A DNA stretch of 64,000 nt, from the NCBI GenBank assembly GCA_016720565.1, contig JADKKJ010000001.1, positions 744,001-808,000 of the forward strand, given 5' to 3'. Positions 27,480 to 36,102 of this stretch are shown here, one piece after another (position 1 is the stretch's first letter; each line of letters begins with the position of its first letter). Source of the DNA: Chitinophagaceae bacterium. Lineage in GTDB: Bacteria; Bacteroidota; Bacteroidia; Chitinophagales; Chitinophagaceae. Below the pieces are notes generated by a model, which was given only the letters and a program-made list of their open reading frames with translations, had not been told where the DNA came from and searched no databases. Made by a program: the position numbers and the translations under genes.

Positions 27480-27512
27480 CGGTCTTTTGACCTCGGTTGG
27501 AAGACCGCTTTT
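27480..27512 (+). terminator. First terminator after rpmE2
   Basis: CGGTCTT pairs with AAGACCG across a 14-nt loop and is followed by CTTTTC. It begins 18 nt after the stop codon of rpmE2. Confidence 0.65.
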
Positions 27513-27528
27513 CATGGCTATACTTTAG

Positions 27529-27557
27529 ACCCCCCGGTTTCCCGGGGGGTTATTTTT
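27529..27557 (+). terminator. Second, strong terminator after rpmE2
   Basis: ACCCCCCGG pairs perfectly with CCGGGGGGT and is followed by TATTTTTT. Its T-run overlaps the -33 element of the next promoter. Confidence 0.85.
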
Positions 27558-27588
27558 TGCAGGAGGCCAGCGGCCTTTCGTAATTTTG
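27556..27588 (+). promoter_or_regulatory. Promoter of the nucleotidyltransferase-tpiA operon
   Basis: TTTG (27556-27559), a 21-nt spacer, TAATTTTG (27581-27588); the ATG is 25 nt downstream. The -33 box is embedded in the T-tract of the preceding terminator, so terminator and promoter are packed together. Confidence 0.65.
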
Positions 27589-27612
27589 TAACTCCACTGA
27601 ACAACCAATATC

Positions 27613-28797
27613 ATGGACAAGATCATATTCACCGAAGAATTTTGCCAGCCCGAAAACCTATTTCCTTTTACACTTACCCGGCAGATACAGGATATCCGAA
27701 TAGGAATTCTCACGATTCGTGAGAAATGGGAAAGAATGTTGAAACTGATCTCCTACGATAAAAAGGAGGATGATTATAAAGACCTGGGCAGGTCGGTCAA
27801 TATTGATGAGGCCATTGACCCCAAAGGATCCTGTTATATCATACATGGCAATCTTCTTCCTACCAGGGCCCTGGTAAAAGCCATCAAAGGGCTGAAGAAT
27901 GGAGAATTCATCTCATCTGGTTCCGGCACAGGGATCGTTTATAAAACAGGCAGTGCTGAGATCATAGACCGGTTCAGGATCAAAGTGGGCAAGTCTGTGC
28001 TGTTTAATGAACCTGTCACGAGTATACAATACCCCTGGGATATATTCCAGCAAAATGCCTGGGCCATAGAAGAGGATTTCTCCCTGCTGGTTAAAGGAAG
28101 GGTCACCCAGAAGCCATCCCGTACAAATAAATTAAAGGGATCGGCAAAGATCTTTTTGGAGAAGGGAGTAAAAATGGAACATTGCATCATTAATGCAACG
28201 GAAGGCCCTGTTTATATTGGTAAGAACGCGAATATCATGGAAGGGTGTTTGATCCGCGGACCTGTGGCCATTGGTGAGGGAGCCATTTTAAAAATGGGTA
28301 CCAGGGTTTATGGGGCCACTACGATCGGGCCTTTTTCAGTGGCAGGCGGCGAAATAAAGAACAGTGTGCTCTTTGGATATTCCAATAAGGCACATGATGG
28401 TTACCTGGGAGATTCGGTGATTGGTGAATGGTGCAATATGGGTGCAGGCAGCAGTAATTCCAATATTAAGAATAATGCCAGTGAGGTAAGGGTCTGGACG
28501 ACTTCCGGAGAGAAGAATGCAGGGATGAAATGCGGCGTGATGATGGGTGATTATTCCCGCACTGCGATCAATACTTCCATTAATACAGGAACCATCATTG
28601 GTGTTTGCTGTAATGTATTTGGTAATGGGCTTACCCCTAAATACATTCCTAACTTCAGCTGGGGCAGCGAAGGGCTTCGAAGTTATGAATGGGAAAAAGT
28701 GCTGGAAGATATTGAAGGCTGGAAAAAAATGAAAGGAAGATCGCTGAGTGAAGAAGAGAAAGGAATACTGCAGTACATTTACCGGAAATACGAATAA
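27613..28797 (+). CDS. GlmU-like putative sugar nucleotidyltransferase/acyltransferase
   Basis: A 394-residue protein with an N-terminal nucleotidyltransferase-like region of the PF13562 type (MDKIIFTEEFCQPENLFPFTLTR..IRIGILTIREKWE), lacking the canonical G-x-G-T-R-L loop. A left-handed beta-helix of hexapeptide repeats (about 195-340: GPVYIGKNANIMEGCLIRGPVAIGEGAILKMG, GEIKNSVLFGYSNKAHDGYLGDSVIGEWCNMGAG) follows. The second half resembles GlmU/GlmU-like N-acetyl- or acyltransferases. The absence of the normal NTP-binding loop suggests that it is a sensor or an acyltransferase with a degenerate transferase domain. It lies 18 bp upstream of tpiA and is probably cotranscribed with it. Confidence 0.8.
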   Translation: MDKIIFTEEFCQPENLFPFTLTRQIQDIRIGILTIREKWERMLKLISYDKKEDDYKDLGRSVNIDEAIDPKGSCYIIHGNLLPTRALVKAIKGLKNGEFISSGSGTGIVYKTGSAEIIDRFRIKVGKSVLFNEPVTSIQYPWDIFQQNAWAIEEDFSLLVKGRVTQKPSRTNKLKGSAKIFLEKGVKMEHCIINATEGPVYIGKNANIMEGCLIRGPVAIGEGAILKMGTRVYGATTIGPFSVAGGEIKNSVLFGYSNKAHDGYLGDSVIGEWCNMGAGSSNSNIKNNASEVRVWTTSGEKNAGMKCGVMMGDYSRTAINTSINTGTIIGVCCNVFGNGLTPKYIPNFSWGSEGLRSYEWEKVLEDIEGWKKMKGRSLSEEEKGILQYIYRKYE

Positions 28798-28815
28798 AAC
28801 TACGGGAAGGAAAAT

Positions 28816-29577
28816 ATGAGAAAACAAATAGCGGCCGCTAACTGGAAGATGAACCTGACCTATCAGCAGGCGGAAAAATTATTAGATGAGATACTGTCGG
28901 AAGGAATCGTTTTAGAGGAACAACAGGAAGTGATATTTGCTGTTCCTTTTCCTTACCTTATCATGACCAAAAGCGAAACTTCCGATGAAAGGCATTTTGA
29001 AGTGGCCGCCCAAAACTGCCATCATCGATCCAACGGGGCTTATACCGGGGAGATATCTGTTGAGATGCTGCAGTCACTGAATATCCCATACTGTATTGTT
29101 GGGCATAGCGAAAGAAGGGAATATAATGCAGAAACCCATGAAATGCTGGCGGATAAAGTGGATCTACTTTTAGAAGCAGGGATCAGACCGATCTTTTGCT
29201 GCGGAGAACCGCTGGACATCCGGGAAGCCGGTACCCAAAACGAATATGTTGCAAAGCAATTGAATGAATCTGTTTTTCACCTCGATGCATCTTCATTTAA
29301 TAAACTGGTGATCGCCTATGAACCTATATGGGCCATTGGTACCGGTAAGACCGCCAGTACTGCGCAGGCCCAGGAAATGCATCAGTTCATCCGTACTGAG
29401 ATCGCAAAAAAATATGGAGGCGAACTTGCAGCAGAGATATCCATATTATATGGTGGTAGTGTGAAGGCCGGGAATGCGGTGGAATTGTTTTCCTGCCCGG
29501 ATGTGGATGGGGGACTGGTAGGTGGTGCCTCACTGTTGGCCAATGATTTTATTGCTATTATCAGGGCGTTGAAATAA
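28816..29577 (+). CDS. tpiA: Triosephosphate isomerase
   Basis: A 253-residue TIM-barrel glycolytic enzyme. Active-site residues are all present: Asn9/Lys11 in AANWKMN, His97 in IVGHSERR, the catalytic Glu in AYEPIWAIGTGKTA, and phosphate-loop ISILYGGSVKAGN and GLVGGASL. It interconverts dihydroxyacetone phosphate and glyceraldehyde 3-phosphate. It is the second gene of an operon with the GlmU-like protein; the following KirBac gene converges with a 22-bp gap. Confidence 0.98.
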   Translation: MRKQIAAANWKMNLTYQQAEKLLDEILSEGIVLEEQQEVIFAVPFPYLIMTKSETSDERHFEVAAQNCHHRSNGAYTGEISVEMLQSLNIPYCIVGHSERREYNAETHEMLADKVDLLLEAGIRPIFCCGEPLDIREAGTQNEYVAKQLNESVFHLDASSFNKLVIAYEPIWAIGTGKTASTAQAQEMHQFIRTEIAKKYGGELAAEISILYGGSVKAGNAVELFSCPDVDGGLVGGASLLANDFIAIIRALK

Positions 29578-29599
29578 GGACATAAACCGGAATATTTTC

Positions 29600-30580
29600 T
29601 CAGGCAGTGGCAGGTACCGCATTAGACGCTGGCATAGTTACCGTGTCGATATCATTCAGTTTGCCCAGGTCGAGTATGGTCTTGGATTTATCTTCATTTG
29701 GCTCATACATCATTTTGAATTTTGCTCCCCATACGATCTCTGATGAAATATAAGAAGTGCGGGTGATCACGTTATTGGAGAATACCTGGTCGAATGCCTT
29801 TACATAAACCATCAACTCAATATCAGTGGCGGCGATATCGCTGGATGTCCACCCGAAGAAAGGGCTTTTCTCATCAATAGGGTGGACAATTGTCCAGCTT
29901 AGGGCTAACCCGGAAATATGGCCATATTCAAGGTCAAGGTCATAGAATTTATCAGTAAGTTTTCCATTCTCTTCGGTGGTCACAGCCATGGTCAGCTTAA
30001 CTTCCACATCTGAGAGATTATTATTTTTATAGGGCGCAACCCGGAACATCAGTGCAGTACCACCCCGGTATGGAGAGATCAGCGCTTTATCTGAAAACTT
30101 CAGGAATATCCTCGGCCTGGAGAACCTTCCATAAAATAAGCCGGTGGCAATAGCGAAACTCAGCAACCCAAGGAAAGCTTCAAAAGTAGAAACAGCGCTG
30201 GTAAGAAAGCCTGAAGGACTGATCCTTCCATATCCTACCGTAGTGAAAGTCTGGGTGCTGAAAAAAAAGATCTCTGTAAACTCTTTTACGGGGTCAGTAT
30301 GATCAATGCCCGCCAGGTGCTGCGACCCAATGAGGTAATAAACACCTGCAAATAAAATATTGACCAGTATATAGACCACAAAAAGCAGGGATAAAAATTT
30401 TCCTCTTCGCATACCCAGCATGGTGTGGTACCAGCTGTAACGATTCAGCAGTCCAACGCCTTTTTTGATCACATTAGGCTTCCCATCGCGGTTAATGAAC
30501 CTGCCCCCCGTGCTGCTGCTATTAGTACCAAAACCGGTGTTCAGGTCCTGCTGAAGATTGTTTTTCCTGAAAATGGCCAT
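29600..30580 (-). CDS. Inward-rectifier-type potassium channel (KirBac)
   Basis: About 326 residues from the ATG at 30580 (a TTG two codons earlier is less likely). Two membrane helices (about 62-84 and 124-145) flank the pore loop with the selectivity filter TFTTVGYGRISP (TVGYG at 114-118). The N-terminus has the amphipathic slide helix RYSWYHTMLGMRRGKF. The C-terminal half (about 155-300) is the beta-rich cytoplasmic gating domain (RPRIFLKFSDKALISPYRGGTALMFRV). This is the prokaryotic Kir family: a tetrameric, ligand- or lipid-gated potassium channel. The gene is monocistronic and I see nothing nearby that points to a specific role. Confidence 0.93.
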   Translation of the reverse strand: MAIFRKNNLQQDLNTGFGTNSSSTGGRFINRDGKPNVIKKGVGLLNRYSWYHTMLGMRRGKFLSLLFVVYILVNILFAGVYYLIGSQHLAGIDHTDPVKEFTEIFFFSTQTFTTVGYGRISPSGFLTSAVSTFEAFLGLLSFAIATGLFYGRFSRPRIFLKFSDKALISPYRGGTALMFRVAPYKNNNLSDVEVKLTMAVTTEENGKLTDKFYDLDLEYGHISGLALSWTIVHPIDEKSPFFGWTSSDIAATDIELMVYVKAFDQVFSNNVITRTSYISSEIVWGAKFKMMYEPNEDKSKTILDLGKLNDIDTVTMPASNAVPATA

Positions 30581-30621
30581 TATCAAATTTAGAATTATTT
30601 GAATTACCTTTTCAGCCTATC

Positions 30622-31767
30622 ATGGGAAGGAAAAAAATTCTTTGGCTTTGCAGCTGGTATCCCGGCAGGGCTGAACCATTCAATGGAGATTTCGTGCAAA
30701 GGCATGCTTTTGCTGCTGCTCATTATCATGATATCCATGTAATCCATGTATATGCCGATCCTTCAGGCAAGATCCTTAAACGGGAGGAAAATTTTTATAA
30801 CAGGGAAGGAGTTACAGAACACATCATTGAATTTCCCAAAAGGAATGGGTTCATTTCCAGGTCGCTGGCTCATTTCCGTTTATTGCAGTCCTATCACCAG
30901 GCCATTCGCAGGTATATTAAAATGAATGGACTGCCAGACCTGGTTCATGTGCATGTTCCGATCTGGGCAGGGAAGGCGGCCCTTTGGATAAAAAAGAATT
31001 ACGGGATACCCTTTGTCACTACTGAACACTGGGCGATCTATAACGACCAGGTAGCGAATAACTATTTCAGCAAATCGAAGCGATTTAAATATTTCACTCG
31101 TAAGATATTTACCGGGTCATCTATGTTCTTTCCGGTTTGTGATTACCTGGCAGAGGGGGTATACAAGCTGGTGGCGCCTGTAAAATATGTCACCATTGAG
31201 AATACCGTAGATACCCGTTATTTCAAACCGGGTGATTTTCGCGGGAATAGTTTTCAATTTATACATATATCCAACATGGAAGATCGGAAGAATGTGCCAG
31301 GGATCATCAGGGCTTTTTCCAGGCTGGCCTCGGGCAGAAATGATATAAGCCTGGTGATCGTTGGACCCGCTGATGAACAACTAAAACAGTATGCCCGGGA
31401 CCATCATTCCGCTATTCAATTTACCGGTGAGATATCCTATTTAAAGGTGGCCGATAATTTGAAAAAGGCCAATGCCCTGGTACTTTTCAGCGAAGTGGAA
31501 AATTCACCCTGTGTAATAGGAGAAGCTCTATGTTGCGGAGTTCCGGTGATATCTTCCCGGGTAGGTGGTATCCCTGAATTGGTAGATGAGTCAAATGGGC
31601 TGTTGGTTAATGCAGCTGATGAGGAAGCTCTGCTGAATGCCATGGCAACCATGGTTGACAAAAAAAGGCAGTTTGGCCAACAGGACATTTCAGTCCGGGC
31701 GGCCAGTCGCTTTTCCTATGAAATCGTTGGGAAAAAGATCAGCGATCAATATGAAGCGCTGGTATAA
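30622..31767 (+). CDS. Glycosyltransferase family 4
   Basis: A 381-residue GT-B glycosyltransferase. The N-terminal half starts with KKILWLCSWYPGRAEPFNGDFVQRHA, a typical acceptor-domain opening. The C-terminal nucleotide-sugar domain has FQFIHISNMEDRKNVPGIIRAFSRL, and the E-x7-E region SEVENSPCVIGEALCCGVPVISSRVGGIPE. Donor and acceptor cannot be told from sequence. The gene is not in a polysaccharide cluster; it diverges from the KirBac gene and converges with the acyl-CoA-binding-protein gene. Confidence 0.9.
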   Translation: MGRKKILWLCSWYPGRAEPFNGDFVQRHAFAAAHYHDIHVIHVYADPSGKILKREENFYNREGVTEHIIEFPKRNGFISRSLAHFRLLQSYHQAIRRYIKMNGLPDLVHVHVPIWAGKAALWIKKNYGIPFVTTEHWAIYNDQVANNYFSKSKRFKYFTRKIFTGSSMFFPVCDYLAEGVYKLVAPVKYVTIENTVDTRYFKPGDFRGNSFQFIHISNMEDRKNVPGIIRAFSRLASGRNDISLVIVGPADEQLKQYARDHHSAIQFTGEISYLKVADNLKKANALVLFSEVENSPCVIGEALCCGVPVISSRVGGIPELVDESNGLLVNAADEEALLNAMATMVDKKRQFGQQDISVRAASRFSYEIVGKKISDQYEALV

Positions 31768-31771
31768 AAAA

Positions 31772-32029
31772 TCAGTTTTTGAGTTTTTCTACAAGGGCCA
31801 CATATTCTTTCATGGCCTCTTCTTTTGATCTTCCTTTCAGTGCCGACCAGGCCTCGTGTTTGGCCTTGTTCACAAAATCAAAAGGATTGGAGGGCGGATC
31901 CGTATTTACATCTCCTGCCGTTGCCTGCTTGAAGAGGGAATATAATTGCAATAAAACCTCATTGGAAGGTTTATCGCGCAGTTCTTTGCTGTCGGTAACA
32001 GCCTTTTCAAAAAGTTGTTGAATTTCCAT
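31772..32029 (-). CDS. Acyl-CoA-binding protein
   Basis: An 85-residue four-helix ACBP: QLFEKAVTDSKELRDKPSNEVLLQLYSLFKQATAGD, then NPFDFVNKAKHEAWSALKGRSKEEAMKEYVALVEKL. The family's conserved LYSLFKQAT, KAKHEAW and K-G-x-S-x-E-E-A-M-x-x-Y are all there. Such proteins bind long-chain acyl-CoA esters in the cytosol; they are common in eukaryotes and scattered in bacteria including Bacteroidota. It lies 8 bp downstream of the CotH-like gene. Confidence 0.93.
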   Translation of the reverse strand: MEIQQLFEKAVTDSKELRDKPSNEVLLQLYSLFKQATAGDVNTDPPSNPFDFVNKAKHEAWSALKGRSKEEAMKEYVALVEKLKN

Positions 32030-32037
32030 GAAGTGGT

Positions 32038-33060
32038 TTATTTGGTTCTCGCGTTATCAATAAAAATATCCTGTACCTGTTTGCGGCTTTCGATGGTGCT
32101 GAAGAATTCTTCCAGGTACTCGACCATACTTTTCCTTGTTCTGGCAGAGATAAGGCTGAATTCATTTACGTATTTAAGCATCTCTTCTTTTTTTGCCCTG
32201 AATTTATCAAGGCATAATTGAAGTTCTTCCATGGTACGTGGAAAACCACGGTAAACCCTTTCTGTAACTTTTTCCGTACCAATGATCTCACTGGGTACCG
32301 CATAGCCCGCATCCACCAGGCCACTAAAGTCGAAATCATAGGCAACGGCATAGGGCAGGGCAGCGTCATTCTTTTTTGGCCAGATCAGAGCGATATTATG
32401 ATTATTAGGCACGGCCCAGTCTGTATTGCCGATCATATATTGAAACAGGGTGACCAGGGTCATCATATTACGGTCGGTTGCCTCCTGGTTATAGGCTGGG
32501 AACAATGTTTTTTTGCGGCAATCATTTCTTTTGGCCATATCCGCATCGTCCTCGATCAAAAATGAATACTGCGTATAGTTTTTAAACTTTCCGTTGATAT
32601 CGGAATAATTCACTTTTAACAACCGCACACGGAAAGAACGATCATCCAGCATATTATAAAGCTTATAACACACAAATTCTTTCAGCAGCAATTCTTCATC
32701 CGCGCTGCTGGTGCCGCAACCATGTACCAGTTTAAGTTTGCCTAAGGAAGAAAGCGGGGAAGAAGCATTGACCCGGAAGTCAAGTTTCATGGGAGGGATC
32801 TTGCAGTTCTGCCTCCTGTTAACACCGCGGGGCGATACTTTGATATCTTCTTCGTATACCTCACCACCCGGCATGGTGATCTTTACTGAACCGGGTATGA
32901 ATACCGGTTTGCCTTTTTGCGATTGCAGTCCTTTGAGATCTGTTGTCAGATCCATATTGACCAATCCTTCGTCAAGGAAGAATTTAATAGAATCAATGCG
33001 CTGTGCAGATAAGGTGAGGCCCAGGCAGAGAATGGCTAATAAGCAGTAGAATCTTTTCAT
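32038..33060 (-). CDS. Secreted CotH-kinase-like protein
   Basis: A 340-residue protein from the ATG at 33060, which gives a standard signal peptide (MKRFYCLLAILCLGLTLSAQ). The body resembles CotH-type (protein-kinase fold) proteins: an early KLDFRV segment, a Lys-containing LKLVHGCGT followed by DEELLLKEFVCYKLYN, then GNTDWAVPNNHNIALI (211-226) and AVAYDFDFSGLV (239-249), where Asn/Asp residues could form the metal and phosphate sites. CotH homologues phosphorylate secreted proteins in Bacillus spores. Homology is inferred from motif order only; the target is unknown. It is 46 bp from the PafA-type phosphatase gene, which would fit a kinase-phosphatase pair but may be coincidental. Confidence 0.6.
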   Translation of the reverse strand: MKRFYCLLAILCLGLTLSAQRIDSIKFFLDEGLVNMDLTTDLKGLQSQKGKPVFIPGSVKITMPGGEVYEEDIKVSPRGVNRRQNCKIPPMKLDFRVNASSPLSSLGKLKLVHGCGTSSADEELLLKEFVCYKLYNMLDDRSFRVRLLKVNYSDINGKFKNYTQYSFLIEDDADMAKRNDCRKKTLFPAYNQEATDRNMMTLVTLFQYMIGNTDWAVPNNHNIALIWPKKNDAALPYAVAYDFDFSGLVDAGYAVPSEIIGTEKVTERVYRGFPRTMEELQLCLDKFRAKKEEMLKYVNEFSLISARTRKSMVEYLEEFFSTIESRKQVQDIFIDNARTK

Positions 33061-33106
33061 ATCAGGTTTGTTATTCTGAATATACAAAAAAATCTATTTC
33101 AAGCCC

Positions 33107-34726
33107 TTATTTGAGAATATCCTGCAGGGGCTCACCTATGCATCCGCTGGGCATTTGAATATGAAGAAGGGCAGCCAGGGTAGGAGCGATATCGGTCATA
33201 TACACTTCCTTATTCGACTTGCCTGCCCTGATACCCCAGCCATACCATAGCAGGGGGATATGGGCATCATAAGGATTCCATAGCCCGTGAGTGGTGCCTG
33301 TGGAGGAATAGGCGTCTATATAACCCGGTTTTAAGATCATTTGAAGGTCTCCTGATCTCCTTGGATAATAACCGTTGTTGATCATTTTTCGAATAGTGGC
33401 AGGAAGAGGAACTGTATTTAATTTTTCCAAAGGGAAGGCCCGGTCGATGCCGGGTTCCTGGTATAATCTTTTTTCCAGCCAGCTCAATAATTCAGATTCG
33501 TTGATACCGGCAGAATCGATCTTATTATGATCCAGGGCCAGCTGGTAATTATCACTGGAAAGGATCATCGGACCCATCTTATATTTTGTGGCCAGTTCTG
33601 CATTCAGCGTTTTTACCAGGTTTCCAATATAAAATCTTCCACCCGGAAGTTTATGCTCATTTGAAAATTCAGGGGCCTGTACCACTCCATGATCTGCGGA
33701 GAGAAAAACAGTGTATTGCCCTTTGCCCACCTTTGTATCCAGGTAATCCAGTAAAGCGCCCAGGTCTTTATCCAGACGCAGCATACCATCTTCCGCTTCA
33801 ATGGAATTGGGACCGAAAGAATGGCCAATATAATCGGTAGATGAAAAACTGATAGTAAGCAGATCGGTGAAATTATCCATTCCCAATTGTTCAGCGGTGA
33901 TGGCCATTTTCGCGAATTCGGCCGTCATACTATTCCCCATAGGGGTTGTGGCGATCCTGCCATAGTCTTTACCCACCAGGTCTTTCATATCATAGGGAAA
34001 TGCCTTTCCAAATATCCTTGCCTCATAGGTCATTGAATCTGCTGTACTCTGTACGTATGTATTGGCAGGATATAGCAGGCTCCACCCTTTCTCATAATAT
34101 TTATCTACGATTCTCTGATCATTGAATGCGTTCACCCATGCTGGCAGTTCATTCATGTAATAGCTGGAACTGATCCACTTTCCTGTCGTGTTATCATACC
34201 AGTAGGCTGCATTGGCGCTATGGCCGGCTGGTATAATACTGCCACGGTCTTTGAGTGCAACGCCCACTACCTTGCTCCTGAAATTAGTGGCCATCCTTAA
34301 CTCATCGCCAATGGTGGTCACGAGCAGGTTGCGCGGACTCATTTGCCCTATTTTGTTATCAGCCCCGATCGTGTTCACTGTTTTATCTTCCGAACAATAA
34401 ACAACACGTTTTTTTTCTTTATCCCACCATTGATTTCCTGTAATACCATTTATAGCGGGGGCGGAGCCAGTGTAGATGCAGGCGTGACCGCAACCAGTTA
34501 CGGTGGGTGCATAGGGGATCATGGTATTCTCATAACTGAACCCCTGGCCCAGCATTCTTTTAAATCCTCCTTTTGCTTCATAGCGGTCATAATACCTGTA
34601 TAAATAATCCCAGCGCATTTGGTCAACTACGATGCCCACTACCAGTTTAGGCCTGGAAATTACGTTTTGGGAATATGTTTGTGTAAGCAGAACAAAGGAT
34701 ATCAGCAATGCGAAGAAACGGTGCAT
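33107..34726 (-). CDS. PafA-type alkaline phosphatase / nucleotide pyrophosphatase family protein
   Basis: A 539-residue exported enzyme (signal peptide MHRFFALLISFVLLTQTYSQ). The alkaline phosphatase superfamily metal site is visible: VDQMRWDYLYRYYD (Asp35), the Thr nucleophile region APTVTGCGHACIYTGS (about 73-88), GNQWWDK, KDRGSIIPAGHSANAAYWYD and SADHGVVQ. The K-D-R and N-x-W features are characteristic of PafA, the calcium- and glucose-insensitive periplasmic phosphomonoesterase widespread in Bacteroidota. It probably releases phosphate from organic phosphates. The MFS gene lies 56 bp upstream on the same strand. Confidence 0.88.
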   Translation of the reverse strand: MHRFFALLISFVLLTQTYSQNVISRPKLVVGIVVDQMRWDYLYRYYDRYEAKGGFKRMLGQGFSYENTMIPYAPTVTGCGHACIYTGSAPAINGITGNQWWDKEKKRVVYCSEDKTVNTIGADNKIGQMSPRNLLVTTIGDELRMATNFRSKVVGVALKDRGSIIPAGHSANAAYWYDNTTGKWISSSYYMNELPAWVNAFNDQRIVDKYYEKGWSLLYPANTYVQSTADSMTYEARIFGKAFPYDMKDLVGKDYGRIATTPMGNSMTAEFAKMAITAEQLGMDNFTDLLTISFSSTDYIGHSFGPNSIEAEDGMLRLDKDLGALLDYLDTKVGKGQYTVFLSADHGVVQAPEFSNEHKLPGGRFYIGNLVKTLNAELATKYKMGPMILSSDNYQLALDHNKIDSAGINESELLSWLEKRLYQEPGIDRAFPLEKLNTVPLPATIRKMINNGYYPRRSGDLQMILKPGYIDAYSSTGTTHGLWNPYDAHIPLLWYGWGIRAGKSNKEVYMTDIAPTLAALLHIQMPSGCIGEPLQDILK

Positions 34727-34782
34727 GGAAATAATTTTAGCAAATGTAGGATATTGACCGGGTTGGGAATATCAATCAAATG

Positions 34783-35976
34783 TTATTGAAGCCGACGGAA
34801 CAAAAATGCGCAAAAAATACAACAGCCGCCCACGATCCACCAGAGAAAATGGAAACCCTTTACATCCGCCAATGCGGCTGCCCCCATGGGACCCAGGGTT
34901 TGTGCTGCAGACCAGGCCATGGTATACATGGCGGCATATTGGCCCCGGTTATTGTCTTTGGTACGGGCAATCCAATAGGTATTCATAAATGGCATGGCGA
35001 ATATTTCACCGATGGTCACGATGCAGATCATTAAGAGAAGATAAAGCCCGGTAATGCCGGGAAGATTCAGTGATAAAAATGATAATCCCACAAAAAACAC
35101 CCCCAGGGAGATCAGGGAGATATTCCTTCGTTTTCCTTCCATCTTGTATACAAATACCATTTCCAGAATGGCGATCATTACTCCGTTTATCGACATGATA
35201 AATCCAATAAATCCTTCTGATAAATGAAGGTCCTTTCGGAAATAAACAGGAAGATTCGTGAATATTTGGAAAAAACAGGCAGCAAACAGGGTAGTGAACA
35301 GAATAAAATACATGAATTGCCTGTCGAGATAGGCTGGCAACTGTTTTATTGTTTCTTTGATCCTGTCCCTATGCGGCACAATGGCTTTCACTGGTTTCAG
35401 GAACATCCAGATCAGCAGGGCGGCGGAAATATTGGTGATACCATCTACCCAGAAAAGATATTCATAATTCAGTTCCGCCAGAACACCACCTACAGCTACT
35501 CCAACGGCCCAGCCCAGGTTGATGGCCAGCCGGTTCAATGCATAGGAGCGGGTTCGATTTGATTCTTTACTGTAAAAAGCAATAGCGGTAGAATTGGCAG
35601 GGCGAAAAGATTCATTGACAAAACTGAGCAGGAAGGTGAAGACACAGATCAGTGGATAGGTCTTCATCTGGCCCAGTACAATAAAAAGTATCCCTCCTCC
35701 AAGTAGGGTGACCCATTGAACAGGGTAAAACCCGATCTTATCGGTGAGCCTGCCACCAAACCAGGCCCCTGAAAAAGCGCCGGCTCCGAAAAGTCCAAAT
35801 ACGATACCTGCCTTTGAGATGCTGTAACCCATTTCAGGACTGGTAAGGTAAAGGGTCATGAAAGGTATCACCATGGTACCGCTGCGATTGATCAGCATGA
35901 TCAGGGAAAGCAGCCAGGTTTCACGGGATAAACCGGAATAGGCGTTCTTGTAGGTCCTTATTGTTGCCTGGAACAT
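34783..35976 (-). CDS. MFS transporter
   Basis: A 397-residue 12-helix permease. The N-terminal half has the loop motif FGGRLTDKIGFYPVQ (MFS motif A) after helix 2 and RTRSYALNRLAINLGWAVG in helix 4-5; the C-terminal half has a similar loop KMEGKRRNIS. It resembles the MdtH/YceL drug-efflux-like group, but the substrate is not predictable. The next gene downstream (PafA) is 56 bp away, so cotranscription is plausible. Confidence 0.88.
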   Translation of the reverse strand: MFQATIRTYKNAYSGLSRETWLLSLIMLINRSGTMVIPFMTLYLTSPEMGYSISKAGIVFGLFGAGAFSGAWFGGRLTDKIGFYPVQWVTLLGGGILFIVLGQMKTYPLICVFTFLLSFVNESFRPANSTAIAFYSKESNRTRSYALNRLAINLGWAVGVAVGGVLAELNYEYLFWVDGITNISAALLIWMFLKPVKAIVPHRDRIKETIKQLPAYLDRQFMYFILFTTLFAACFFQIFTNLPVYFRKDLHLSEGFIGFIMSINGVMIAILEMVFVYKMEGKRRNISLISLGVFFVGLSFLSLNLPGITGLYLLLMICIVTIGEIFAMPFMNTYWIARTKDNNRGQYAAMYTMAWSAAQTLGPMGAAALADVKGFHFLWWIVGGCCIFCAFLFRRLQ

Positions 35977-36034
35977 TTGATCAAATTTATCGAAATAGGG
36001 GCTACGCTGGCAACAGATCGCTGTTTTTAAACGA

Positions 36035-36068
36035 TTTGATGATCGGTCATTTGCAGATCATATCTTTT
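36035..36068 (+). promoter_or_regulatory. Promoter of the CxxCH lipoprotein gene
   Basis: TTTG (36035-36038), a 22-nt spacer and TATCTTTT (36061-36068), one mismatch in the last base. The ATG is 34 nt downstream. Confidence 0.5.
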
Positions 36069-36102
36069 ATTAAATTCACGCATTATTAAATTAAAAACTA
36101 CC

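Noticed and set aside
28336..28827. 163-codon minus-strand ORF over the GlmU-like gene
   Set aside because: Antisense shadow of hexapeptide repeats and extends across the operon junction.
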